Part shown: piece after piece, positions 49,217-56,892 of the stretch
How the letters are laid out: each line of letters opens with the position of its first letter
Position numbering within the stretch: the stretch's first letter is position 1
NCBI RefSeq assembly: GCF_035917675.1
Contig: NZ_CP109104.1
Span: 3,968,001 to 4,032,000 of the forward strand
Reading direction: 5' to 3'
From: Streptomyces sp. NBC_01775
GTDB lineage: Bacteria > Actinomycetota > Actinomycetes > Streptomycetales > Streptomycetaceae
DNA: 64,000 nucleotides
The notes under the pieces: model-generated
Told to the model about the DNA's origin: nothing
Database searches by the model: none
The model's input: only the letters and a program-made list of their open reading frames with translations
Translations under genes and position numbers: made by a program

Positions 49217-50278
49217 ATGCGGAAGGAAACGGGCGACAGGATCGAGGACGGCGCGGGCGAGGTCGCCGAGCGCGTCCGCAAGGTCGTCGAGGCCGCCGGG
49301 TGCAGCCAGCGGGAGTTCGCCCGACGGATCGTGATGGACCCCTCCAAGCTCTCCCGCTCACTCAGCGGCACCCGCCGCTTCACCGTCGCCGAACTGGCCC
49401 GTATCGCCGACGCCGGTGAGGTCGACGCGGCGTGGCTGCTCGGCTCCCGTGCCGTCGACCCCGCCTCGGCCGGGGCCGCCCCCACCCGCGGCGACCCCGC
49501 GCCCGGCGCCCCCGCGCTTCCCTCGCCGTCCGCCGGCGCCCCCTCCACCACCGAACCGTCTCCCGCACCGTCTCCCGCACCGGGCGCGTCCCAACTCCCC
49601 TCCACCGGGCGCCCGTTGCAGATCGTGCGGGAGACGGTGCGGCTCATCGCCGAGCACGGCTTCCACGCCGTACGCGTGTCCGACATCGCCGCCGCCTGCG
49701 ACACCAGCACCGCCACGATCCACTACCACTTCCCCGGCCGCGCCGAACTGCTGGAGGCCGCCGTGCGCTGGTGCATGGACGAGGACACCGCCAGCCGCGC
49801 GGCCCGCATCGCCGAGGCCGGGGCCGAGGACGCGGCGGCCGAGCTGCGCGAGGTGCTCGCGCTCCAGACGCCCCGCACGCCGCAGCAGCGACGCCAGTGG
49901 CTGGTGTGGCTCGACCTGTGGGCCGAGGCCGCCCGCTCGACCGCCATCGGCCGCCTGCACGTCGACTACTACCGGCAGTGGCGCACGACCGTCGCCGACG
50001 TCATCCGGCGCGGCATCGGCCAGGGCGTCTTCCGCCCCGTCGACCCCGAGTTCAGCGCACTGCGGCTGACCGCCCTCGTCGACGGGCTGGCCTCACAGGT
50101 CCTCGCCGGCGCGGACGGCACAGGCGGTGCGAACGGTGCGAACGGCGCGGACGGCGGGGACGGCGGGGATTCCGCCGAAGGCGCCGGGAGTGACGGCATG
50201 AGCGGGGGCGGCACCAGCGCGGACGACATGCACGCGGCACTGCTCGCCCATGTGCGAACCGAACTGCTTCCCCATTAG
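49217..50278 (+). CDS. XRE-TetR fusion transcriptional regulator
   Basis: 353 aa with two different DNA-binding modules. Residues about 12-70 are an XRE/Cro-type HTH ([32 protein letters not shown]). A Pro/Ala/Ser linker of about 60 residues follows. A TetR domain begins near 135 ([40 protein letters not shown]), with a BetI-like ligand domain. A Gly/Asn/Asp-rich insertion near the C-terminus ([15 protein letters not shown]) is low complexity. It heads the carnitine operon and is its likely regulator. The ATG was chosen from the leaderless promoter rather than the upstream TTG at 49181. Confidence 0.88.
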   Translation: MRKETGDRIEDGAGEVAERVRKVVEAAGCSQREFARRIVMDPSKLSRSLSGTRRFTVAELARIADAGEVDAAWLLGSRAVDPASAGAAPTRGDPAPGAPALPSPSAGAPSTTEPSPAPSPAPGASQLPSTGRPLQIVRETVRLIAEHGFHAVRVSDIAAACDTSTATIHYHFPGRAELLEAAVRWCMDEDTASRAARIAEAGAEDAAAELREVLALQTPRTPQQRRQWLVWLDLWAEAARSTAIGRLHVDYYRQWRTTVADVIRRGIGQGVFRPVDPEFSALRLTALVDGLASQVLAGADGTGGANGANGADGGDGGDSAEGAGSDGMSGGGTSADDMHAALLAHVRTELLPH

Positions 50279-50361
50279 CCCTCGCCCTCGCCCCTCGCCC
50301 TGCCCTCTCCGGTCCTCCTTCTGCTCTCCGCCTGCCCTCCGCCTCGTCTCGTCCCTCAGTA

Positions 50362-50390
50362 CCCCCACCCCCACCCCCACCCCCACCCCA
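50362..50390. repeat. CCCCCA microsatellite in the cdhC leader
   Basis: Four perfect CCCCCA units plus a partial one, ending 13 bp before the BKACE start. The opposite strand has runs of five G that could form a quadruplex; the RNA itself is C-rich. Confidence 0.8.
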
Positions 50391-50403
50391 ACGGAGGTTT
50401 CCC

Positions 50404-51297
50404 ATGCCCATGAACGACAGCGTCATCATCACCTGCGCCCTCACCGGCGCCGGCGACACCGTCGGACGGAGCCCGCATGTGCCCGTCACCCCCGAGCAGA
50501 TAGCCGCGTCCGCGGTGGAGGCAGCCGGGGCCGGAGCGGCCGTCGTCCACATCCACGTCCGCGACCCCGAGACCGGTGCCCCCTCGCGCGACCCCCGCCT
50601 CTACCGCGAGGTCGTCGAGCGGATCAAGGAGACGGGCACCGATGTCGTCATCAACCTCACCGCCGGCATGGGCGGCGACCTCGTCCTCGACGCCGACCAG
50701 CCGCTGGAGAAGGGCGCGCTGGAGGGCACCGACCTGGTCGGCGGCCTCGACCGGCTGCCGCACGTGGAGGATCTGCTCCCCGACATCTGCACCCTGGACT
50801 GCGGTTCGCTCAACTTCGGCGACAACCTCTACATCTCCACGCCCGAGATGCTGCGGAAGGGAGCGCGGCGCATCCAGGAGCTCGGGGTGCGGCCCGAGCT
50901 GGAGATCTTCGACACCGGGCAGCTGGCGTTCGCCAAGCAGCTGCTCGACGAAGGGCTGCTGGACGACCCGACGGTCTTCCAGCTGTGCATGGGCATTCCG
51001 TGGGGTGCGCCTGCCGAGCCGGGCATTCTCGCCTCCATGGTCAACTTCCTGCCGGCCGGGGCGCAGTGGGCGTCCTTCGCGCTGGGGCGCATGCAGATGC
51101 CGTGGGTGGCGCAGTCGATTCTGCTGGGCGGGAACGTGCGTGTGGGGCTGGAGGACAACCTGTACCTCAGCAAGGGGGTCAAGGCGACGAACGCCCAGCT
51201 CACGGAGCGCGCCGTGCAGATCACCGAGTCCCTGGGGGCCTCGGTGGCTTCTCCCGATGAGGCCCGCGCCCGGCTGGGCCTCAAGCCTCGCGCCTGA
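50404..51297 (+). CDS. cdhC: 3-keto acid cleavage enzyme (BKACE/DUF849), dehydrocarnitine type
   Basis: 297 aa. Zn-dependent TIM-barrel enzyme; with 3-dehydrocarnitine and acetyl-CoA it would give betainyl-CoA and acetoacetate. Zn ligands: [10 protein letters not shown] (two His) and Glu in [10 protein letters not shown]; also [10 protein letters not shown] and [21 protein letters not shown] precedes the ATG. The two following genes are the other two carnitine enzymes, which is the main basis for the substrate; the BKACE family alone has many substrates. Confidence 0.88.
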   Translation: MPMNDSVIITCALTGAGDTVGRSPHVPVTPEQIAASAVEAAGAGAAVVHIHVRDPETGAPSRDPRLYREVVERIKETGTDVVINLTAGMGGDLVLDADQPLEKGALEGTDLVGGLDRLPHVEDLLPDICTLDCGSLNFGDNLYISTPEMLRKGARRIQELGVRPELEIFDTGQLAFAKQLLDEGLLDDPTVFQLCMGIPWGAPAEPGILASMVNFLPAGAQWASFALGRMQMPWVAQSILLGGNVRVGLEDNLYLSKGVKATNAQLTERAVQITESLGASVASPDEARARLGLKPRA

Positions 51298-51449
51298 CCC
51301 CTCTTTTTGGCCCCCGCCCCTCACCCGGCCCCCGCCCCTCACCCCGCCTCCGCCGCTCCCCGGCCTCCGGCCGGGAGGTGCCGCAAGCGCGATTGCCTGA
51401 TCGGGGGCCGGGACACCACGGGCACGCCCCATCACAGCAAAGGAGCACC

Positions 51450-52430
51450 ATGACCACCGCACCCCAAGACGTACGGCGCGTCACCTGTATCGGCGCAGGC
51501 GTCATCGGCGGCGGCTGGGTCGCCCACTTCCTCGCGCGCGGTTACGACGTGACCGCTTGGGACCCCGCCCCGGACGCCCCGGAAAAGCTGAGGCGGCTCG
51601 TGGACGCCGCCTGGCCCGCGCTCACCCAGCTCGGGCCGGCCGAGGGCGCGTCCAAGGACCGGCTCACCCTCGCCCCCACCCTGGAAGCGGCCTGCGCGCA
51701 CGCGCAGTTCGTGCAGGAGAGCGCCCCCGAGAAGCTGGAGCTGAAGCGCTCGCTGCTCGCGCAGCTCGACGCGGCGACGCCCGAGGGTGTCGTCATCGCC
51801 TCGTCCACCTCCGGGTATCCGATGACGGACATGCAGACCGAGGCGGCCGACCCGTCCCGGCTGCTGGTCGGGCACCCGTTCAACCCGCCGTATCTGATTC
51901 CGCTGGTGGAAGTGGTGGGCGGCGAGCGTACGGACGCCACTGCCGTCGAGTGGGCGTCGCGCTTCTACGAGGTGGCGGGCAAGTCGGTCATCACCATGGA
52001 CCGCGAGCTGCCCGGATTCATCGCCAACCGCCTCCAGGAGGCCCTGTGGCGCGAGGCGCTGCACATGGTCGCCAACGGCGAGGCCACGGTGAAGGAGATA
52101 GACGACTCGATCACCGAAGGACCCGGGCTGCGCTGGGCGTTCATGGGCCCCTGCCTCACCTTCGCGCTCGCGGGCGGCGAGGGCGGAATGGGCCACATGC
52201 TCGACCACTTCGGCCCCTCGCTGAAGTCCCCATGGACCCGGCTGGAGGCCCCCGAGCTGGACCGGGAGCTGCGCGACGCGATGGTCGAGGGCTGCGAGGA
52301 GGCGGCGGACGGCCGCACCATCGCGGACCTGGTCGCCGAGCGCGACCAGGGCGTCATCGACGTCCTGCGCGCCACCGGCCGGCTGCCCGGCGGCGGACTT
52401 CCCGGCGGGCAGCGGGGCGGTACGGCGTGA
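51450..52430 (+). CDS. cdhA: L-carnitine 3-dehydrogenase
   Basis: NAD-dependent oxidation of carnitine to 3-dehydrocarnitine, 326 aa from the ATG at 51450 with AAAGGAGC upstream. Rossmann motif CIGAGVIGGGWVAHFLARGY; catalytic SSTSGYPMTDMQ and GHPFNPPYLIPLVEVVGG (His and the NPP motif of 3-hydroxyacyl-CoA dehydrogenases). The ending GPGLRWAFMGPCLTFALAGG is typical of carnitine dehydrogenases. A gap of about 150 bp after cdhC contains two 19-bp C-rich repeats near 51309-51345. The stop overlaps the thioesterase start (GTGA). Confidence 0.92.
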   Translation: MTTAPQDVRRVTCIGAGVIGGGWVAHFLARGYDVTAWDPAPDAPEKLRRLVDAAWPALTQLGPAEGASKDRLTLAPTLEAACAHAQFVQESAPEKLELKRSLLAQLDAATPEGVVIASSTSGYPMTDMQTEAADPSRLLVGHPFNPPYLIPLVEVVGGERTDATAVEWASRFYEVAGKSVITMDRELPGFIANRLQEALWREALHMVANGEATVKEIDDSITEGPGLRWAFMGPCLTFALAGGEGGMGHMLDHFGPSLKSPWTRLEAPELDRELRDAMVEGCEEAADGRTIADLVAERDQGVIDVLRATGRLPGGGLPGGQRGGTA

Positions 52431-52990
52431 GCGGGCGGCTGCCGGACTTCCACCAGAGGGTCCGCGCGGAGTGGATCGACTACAACGGCCATATGAGCGA
52501 GGCGTTCTACGTCCTCGTCTTCGGCCACGCCACCGACGCGCTGATGGACGCCGTCGGCCTCGGCCCTGGCTACCGCGAGGAGAGCGGCTGCTCCCTCTAC
52601 ACCGTGGAGGCGCATGTGCGGTACCTCCGTGAGGTCGAGGACGGCACCCCGCTCACCCTGCGTACGCGGATCCTGGGCGTGGACGCGAAGAAGCTGCGGT
52701 TCGCGCACGAGATGTACGCCGGTCCGGCGGACGAGTCCGCAGCCGTGGCAAACGGGTCCGCCACCATCGCGAACGGGTCCACCGCCGTCGCGGACGAGCC
52801 CACCAGCGTCGCGGACGAACCCGCCACCGTGGGGCACGAACTGGTCGCCACCAGTGAGCTGTTCGCGCTGCACGTGGGTGGGGAGGGCAGCGTTCCGTTT
52901 CCCGCCGAGGTGCGCGAGCGGCTCGCCGGGCTCACCGAGGAGCCGCCCCCGTGGGCGGGCCGCGCGATCGGTCCGGTGCCGCGCGCCTGA
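52427..52990 (+). CDS. cdhB: Hotdog thioesterase, betainyl-CoA type, with a repeat insertion
   Basis: 187 aa, GTG start coupled to cdhA. 4-hydroxybenzoyl-CoA-type thioesterase fold: RVRAEWIDYNGHMSEAFYVL has the family Asn-Gly-His, and VEAHVRYLREVEDGTPLTLR the central strands. Releases betaine from betainyl-CoA in the carnitine route. Between KLRFAHEMYAG and ELVATSELFALHV sits an extra segment of about 40 residues built of VANGSATIANGS and VADEPTSVADEP units. This interrupts the usual short beta-hairpin and may be a recent tandem expansion. The fold core looks complete, so activity is likely. Confidence 0.88.
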   Translation: MSGRLPDFHQRVRAEWIDYNGHMSEAFYVLVFGHATDALMDAVGLGPGYREESGCSLYTVEAHVRYLREVEDGTPLTLRTRILGVDAKKLRFAHEMYAGPADESAAVANGSATIANGSTAVADEPTSVADEPATVGHELVATSELFALHVGGEGSVPFPAEVRERLAGLTEEPPPWAGRAIGPVPRA

Positions 52991-53059
52991 CAGGAGCGCC
53001 CCAGGTCGTCGCCCCGTACGGCCCCCGTCGCCCCCCCAGGGTGACCGTACGGGGCGGTG

Positions 53060-53094
53060 TTGACGTCTCACGGTCCGGATCCCAGAATGAGACG
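53060..53094 (+). promoter_or_regulatory. Promoter and operator before the TauD-type gene
   Basis: TTGACG (53060-53065), 17-bp spacer, CAGAAT (53083-53088). A CGTCTCA...TGAGACG inverted repeat (53064-53094) lies across the spacer and start region. A repressor bound there would block transcription. Confidence 0.6.
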
Positions 53095-53095
53095 C

Positions 53096-53173
53096 ATGGT
53101 CCTTCACTCCGCACACCCGGCAGGACGCCTCGGCATCCCCTGGCGGCGTGGGTGTGAGCGCTCCGGTCTGTAG
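53096..53173 (+). CDS. Possible leaderless leader peptide upstream of the TauD-type gene
   Basis: The ATG lies 8 nt after the -10 with no ribosome site. The 25-aa product begins MVLHSAHPAGRLGIP and ends RRGCERSGL, with one Cys near the end. A second, overlapping frame reads APVCSCRTA at the same place. Cysteine-bearing upstream ORFs regulate sulfur genes in actinobacteria; applying that here is inference. About 65 bp separate its stop from the tauD-type start. Confidence 0.4.
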   Translation: MVLHSAHPAGRLGIPWRRGCERSGL

Positions 53174-53238
53174 CTGCCGCACGGCTTCCGCACCGCGCCA
53201 GTTCCCACAGCCACCGGATCCCCTGGAGGACCACACCC

Positions 53239-54189
53239 ATGAGCATCACCGCGCCCCACCCCGTCACACCCCAGTCCGCCACCCTCCGTGAGGCCCGGGT
53301 GCCCGAGGGTGGGCTCTACGAGGGCACCCGCCTCCTGCGCCCCTTCCCCGAGGGCTGGGAGGAGCGGCCGTACGCGCACATCGAGGTTCACCCGCAGACC
53401 AGCGTCATCGGCGCGGAGATCCGCGGCGCCGACCTCACCCGGCCCCTGGAGCCCGCGGTGCGCGAGGAGCTGAACCGCGCGCTGCTGGAGTGGAAGGTCC
53501 TCTTCTTCCGGGGCGCGCACCTCACCCCCGAACAGCAGGCCGGCTTCGCGCGGCACTGGGGCGAGCTGGAGACCAACCCGCTGCTGGCACGCGGCGCGAG
53601 CGACGAGGTCGCCCGCTTCGAGAAGGGCGCGGGCGGCCGTCCGACGTACGAGAACGTCTGGCACACCGACGTCACCTTCCGCGAACGGCCCGCGATGGGC
53701 GCGGTGCTCCAGCTGCGCGAGGTGCCCCCGATCGGCGGGCACACGATGTGGGCGGACATGGCCGCCGCGTACGACAACCTCCCGGAGGAGGTGCGCGAGC
53801 GCCTCGACGGGGCGAGCGCGGTGCACGACTTCATCCCCGGCTTCGCGCGCTTCACCACGCGCGAGAAGCTGATCGAGCTCCAGGACGAGTTCCCGCCGGT
53901 GGAGCACCCGGTGGTGCGCACCCATCCGGAGTCGGGCCGGAAGATGCTGTTCGTGAACACCTCGTTCACGACGCACATCGTGGGCATGGACCGGGCGGAG
54001 AGCGACCGGCTGCTGGCCGAGCTGGTGCGCCAGGCGCACGTCCCCGAGTACCAGGTGCGCTTCTCCTGGCAGCCGGGCGACATCGCCTTCTGGGACAACC
54101 GTGCCACCCAGCACTACGCCCTCTTCGACTACGCCGGACACCGCCGCGTAGCCGAACGCGTCGCCATCGTCGGCGACCGCCCGTTCTGA
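53239..54189 (+). CDS. TauD/TfdA-family Fe(II)/2-oxoglutarate dioxygenase
   Basis: 316 aa; GGAGG lies 8-12 nt before the ATG. Fe ligands His and Asp are in ENVWHTDVTFRERPAMG and the distal His in FWDNRATQHYALFDYAGHRR, which also holds the 2-oxoglutarate Arg. The core ILQLREVPPIGGHTMWADM-like segment (AVLQLREVPPIGGHTMWADM) resembles taurine and alkylsulfate dioxygenases. Most likely releases sulfite or sulfate from an organosulfur compound. Gamma-butyrobetaine hydroxylase is a less likely alternative suggested by the carnitine genes upstream, because its own regulated promoter separates it from them. Confidence 0.88.
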   Translation: MSITAPHPVTPQSATLREARVPEGGLYEGTRLLRPFPEGWEERPYAHIEVHPQTSVIGAEIRGADLTRPLEPAVREELNRALLEWKVLFFRGAHLTPEQQAGFARHWGELETNPLLARGASDEVARFEKGAGGRPTYENVWHTDVTFRERPAMGAVLQLREVPPIGGHTMWADMAAAYDNLPEEVRERLDGASAVHDFIPGFARFTTREKLIELQDEFPPVEHPVVRTHPESGRKMLFVNTSFTTHIVGMDRAESDRLLAELVRQAHVPEYQVRFSWQPGDIAFWDNRATQHYALFDYAGHRRVAERVAIVGDRPF

Positions 54190-54392
54190 CCTCCGGACCG
54201 ACCTCCAGGTGAACGGTCGTCGGGCGCCGGACCGGCGCAGGCCCCCGGGGGCCCGTCCCCCGGCGTCCCGACGATGACGATCACGCCGTGCCGGGGACAG
54301 TGGAAGAGGTTTCCGCCGTCCCCGTACGGCTCCATGTCGTGGTATGCCTTCGGGCAGATCATCTCCCCGCTAACCAATGCCTCCGCGCTCAC
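54129..54392 (-). CDS. Small Cys/His-containing protein
   Basis: 87 aa if started at the GTG overlapping the previous small gene's stop (GTGA); the ATG at MICPKAYHDMEPYGDGG with GCGGGGAG before it is an alternative. A Cys-x17-Cys pair and His residues (ICPKAYHDME, LFHCPRHGVIV) suggest a small zinc-binding fold. The tail overlaps the 3' end of the TauD-type gene by 61 nt on the opposite strand. Function unknown. Confidence 0.5.
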   Translation of the reverse strand: MSAEALVSGEMICPKAYHDMEPYGDGGNLFHCPRHGVIVIVGTPGDGPPGACAGPAPDDRSPGGRSGGQNGRSPTMATRSATRRCPA

Positions 54393-54565
54393 CGGTGCGC
54401 CTCGCTCTTGTGCCGGCCGAGCAGGACGTTCGCGTCGGTGGCGGCGCTGTAGTCCCGCCCGTCGTAGGCCCCCGCACGCTCCTTCGCGTGCGCGGCGCAC
54501 ACCCCGCATCCATCGACCGGTTCCGGCCACCGGGGTGGCGGGGTGGGTGTAGTTCGCAGCAGCAT
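54389..54565 (-). CDS. Small protein with CxxC motif beside an XRE regulator
   Basis: 58 aa (ATG 54563-54565): starts MLLRTTPTPPPRW, has VDGCGVCAAHAKERA, and ends DANVLLGRHKSEAHR. Short proteins with a CxxC and a DANVLLRRH-like tail are frequent beside Streptomyces HTH/DUF397 genes. Divergent from the HTH gene. Function unknown; a zinc-binding accessory to the regulator is possible. Confidence 0.65.
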   Translation of the reverse strand: MLLRTTPTPPPRWPEPVDGCGVCAAHAKERAGAYDGRDYSAATDANVLLGRHKSEAHR

Positions 54566-54680
54566 GGCGCCTTCCGTTCCTCACCGTTCGTGTTCGGACA
54601 GCTACCTAGACTGCATGCGGCGGCGTACGCTGAACAGCCGAAAACTGTGGGTCAACGACATTGCCTATGCGGAGAGTTGC

Positions 54681-55538
54681 ATGGATGAACAGGTACCCGG
54701 CCCCCGCCCCGGCCGACAACCACTGACGGCCAGGAGGCTGCTCGCCGAGCAGTTGCAGCACCACCGCGAGAAGAGCGGCTGGTCACTCAGCTCACTGGCG
54801 AACAAGGCTCACTACGACCGCTCCGACCTGCACAAGATGGAACTCGGCCAGAAGCTCGGCCCCGAGCACCTGGTCGCGAAGCTGGACGGCCTGTACGGCA
54901 CGGGCAACACGCTCACCCTGCTGTGGCGCCTGGCCAAGGAGGAGCATGTGCGCGATACGTATCGCGCTTACATGGAGATGGAGGCAAGCGCCACCGTCCT
55001 ACACCAGTACGCGACATCGACCGTGCCCGGTCTGCTCCAGACGGAGAGCTACGCGCGAACCTTGGTGAACACCTGGCCGATCTGGAGTCAGGAAGAGGTG
55101 GAGACCGAGCTGACGAAGCGGATGGCGCGACAGGAACGACTCGGCGAGGATGGCGCCTTGCACTATCGCGCGATCCTCGACGAAGCCTGCTTCCGCCGAG
55201 TGCCCCGGACTCCTCAGACCTGGCGGGACCAGCTCACGCATCTTGCCGAAATGGCCGACCGGCCGAACGTCACCCTCCAGGTGCTGCCGTTCGCATCCGG
55301 TCTGCATGAACTGGCAGGCGCCAACTTGAGCCTGCTGTGGCAGGCCGACGGCGCCAACGCGGCCTACCAGGAGAGCAGTCACACGGCCACCGTGGTCGCG
55401 GACGCAAAGGAGGTGGCCAACCTCCGCCTGTCCTACGATGCTTTGCGGGACTCGGCCCTCACGCCCAGTGAGTCACGGACCTACATCCAACGCGCAGTTG
55501 AGGAGCACACACCATGCACACTCCCCGACCGAACTTGA
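54681..55538 (+). CDS. XRE-family regulator with DUF5753 domain
   Basis: 285 aa from the ATG at 54681 (GGAGAG 4 nt upstream); the longer frame is non-coding. HTH near residues 20-75 (LAEQLQHHREKSGWSLSSLA, YDRSDLHKMELGQ). The DUF5753 domain follows (YATSTVPGLLQTESYARTLV, RQERLGEDGALHYRAILDEA, VLPFASGLHELAGANLSLLW). Streptomycetes have dozens of these, usually paired with a DUF397 gene as here; some affect development and antibiotic production. The stop lies inside the first DUF397 gene (25-nt overlap). Confidence 0.93.
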   Translation: MDEQVPGPRPGRQPLTARRLLAEQLQHHREKSGWSLSSLANKAHYDRSDLHKMELGQKLGPEHLVAKLDGLYGTGNTLTLLWRLAKEEHVRDTYRAYMEMEASATVLHQYATSTVPGLLQTESYARTLVNTWPIWSQEEVETELTKRMARQERLGEDGALHYRAILDEACFRRVPRTPQTWRDQLTHLAEMADRPNVTLQVLPFASGLHELAGANLSLLWQADGANAAYQESSHTATVVADAKEVANLRLSYDALRDSALTPSESRTYIQRAVEEHTPCTLPDRT

Positions 55539-55714
55539 GCGCCGCCAAGTGGCGTAAGTCCAGCTACAGCAACGCCACCGGGGGAGAATGCGTCGAGGTG
55601 GCCGACAACATCCCCAACACCGTCCCCGTCCGCGACAGCAAGGACCCCCACGGCCCCACCCTGGTCTTCCCCACCACCGCGTGGACCCGCTTCATCACCT
55701 CCGTCCGAGACTGA
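55514..55714 (+). CDS. DUF397 protein, copy 1
   Basis: 66-aa partner protein of the XRE/DUF5753 regulator. Core: WRKSSYSNATGGECVEVADN, VPVRDSKDPHGPTLVFP and AWTRFITSVRD. Its start lies inside the regulator gene, so translation is coupled. Nearly identical to the next gene. Confidence 0.93.
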   Translation: MHTPRPNLSAAKWRKSSYSNATGGECVEVADNIPNTVPVRDSKDPHGPTLVFPTTAWTRFITSVRD

Positions 55715-55723
55715 CGAGCAGTC

Positions 55724-55927
55724 ATGACGCATACCCCGCGACCGAGCCTGAGCACCGCCAGGTGGCGTAAGTCCAGCTACAGCAACGCCAACGGAGGGGC
55801 GTGCGTCGAGGTGGCGGACAACATCCCCAACACCGTCCCCGTCCGCGACAGCAAGGACCCCCACGGCCCCACCCTGGTCTTCCCCACCACCGCGTGGACC
55901 CGCTTCATCACCTCCGTGCGGGGCTGA
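55724..55927 (+). CDS. DUF397 protein, copy 2 (recent duplicate)
   Basis: 67 aa; differs from copy 1 mainly in the first 30 residues (SNANGGACVEV against SNATGGECVEV). From the AACATCCCC codons to the end the DNA is essentially identical over about 100 bp, which indicates a recent tandem duplication or gene conversion. Starts 9 nt after copy 1. A GC-rich hairpin at 55929-55958 may terminate the operon. Confidence 0.92.
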   Translation: MTHTPRPSLSTARWRKSSYSNANGGACVEVADNIPNTVPVRDSKDPHGPTLVFPTTAWTRFITSVRG

Positions 55928-55928
55928 A

Positions 55929-55958
55929 CCGCCCCACCGAAGCGGCGAATGGGGGCGG
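55929..55958. terminator. Possible terminator between DUF397 and convergent gene
   Basis: CCGCCCC and GGGGCGG arms with a 16-nt loop right after the DUF397 stop. No T-tract, so weak evidence. Confidence 0.35.
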
Positions 55959-55974
55959 ACGAGGCGGAGCCTGC

Positions 55975-56661
55975 CTAGGCGTTATCCACACCGTTCACGT
56001 CCGTACCCCGCGCGTCCGCGCCGTGCCCGTCCGCGCCGCGCGTGAGCGCCCCCGCGGCTGCGAGGTAGGCCGCCACCCGCTCCCCGCTCCAGCCGCCCGA
56101 CTCCCGCAGCCCCGCCGCCAGATGGGCGAGGTAGGCGGCCGTGGGCGGCACGTACGGTACGTCTCCGGCGCCCCACGGCGCGGTGAACGTGAGTACGGGC
56201 CGGGAGCGCAGCGTTCCGGCGCACACCAGCGTCTCGTACCGCCCGTCCCCCAGCGCGGCGCGCCCCCGTGTGAGCACGCCCGCCAGGTCGAGGCCGGCGC
56301 CCGGCCGCCGGTACATCTCCTGCGCCGCGATGTCAGAGAACTGACTCGGCGTCACCAGATGGGCCACGGCAAGGGTTCGGCCTTCGGCGTCCGGGTCGTA
56401 GAAGGCCCGCCCGCCACCCCATACGGGGGACACGGTCGCGAAGTACAGGGCGCCCGGCAGTTCGACCGGCACCGACTCGGCGGGCATGCGCCGGTCCCGG
56501 CAGCCGGGATGCTCCCGCGTCCCTCCCTCGGGCCGCCCTCCGACGATGTACGCCGCCAGCCGGTCGCGGTGCGTGTTGGACCCGTAGGAGGCGTACCAGA
56601 CCAGCTCCGGCGACTCACCGGAGGACTGCCCGCCCAAGGACCGCTCATCGAAGGGACCCAT
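55975..56661 (-). CDS. Gamma-glutamylcyclotransferase-like protein
   Basis: 228 aa from the ATG at 56659-56661. The region upstream, though open, is AT-rich and looks like promoter DNA; an ATG at 56728-56730 with GGAAAGG is the alternative. The fold-defining VWYASYGSNTHRDRLAAYI near residue 18 matches the GGCT/AIG2-like Y-G-S-N motif. Later segments are VELPGALYFATVSPVWGGGR and VAHLVTPSQFSDIAAQEMY. Such proteins are often loosely annotated in Streptomyces; the acidic catalytic residue could not be placed, so the reaction is uncertain. The C-tail is Gly/Ala/Asp-rich. Confidence 0.78.
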   Translation of the reverse strand: MGPFDERSLGGQSSGESPELVWYASYGSNTHRDRLAAYIVGGRPEGGTREHPGCRDRRMPAESVPVELPGALYFATVSPVWGGGRAFYDPDAEGRTLAVAHLVTPSQFSDIAAQEMYRRPGAGLDLAGVLTRGRAALGDGRYETLVCAGTLRSRPVLTFTAPWGAGDVPYVPPTAAYLAHLAAGLRESGGWSGERVAAYLAAAGALTRGADGHGADARGTDVNGVDNA

Positions 56662-56892
56662 GCGTTCGAGGATTTCCACCCTCGGAGCACGATTCGTTCG
56701 GTAAGTTCCAAAGATTTTTCGGATCGTCATGAACCTTTCCGCCGGAACGTCCGTCGAACTTTGTGTCCGGTCAGATATGGGGGCCTGGCAGGGCAAGAGC
56801 ACTCGTCCGTACATCCCCTGCGACTGGTCAGCGCAGTCGCCCGGTCCTGTGCACCGCACCCCAAGTGCGCCGCACACTCAGGAGGGTCTTCA

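Noticed and set aside
52991..53238. SAM riboswitch before the TauD-type gene
   Set aside because: I could not find the conserved core elements; a promoter with a small ORF explains the region better.
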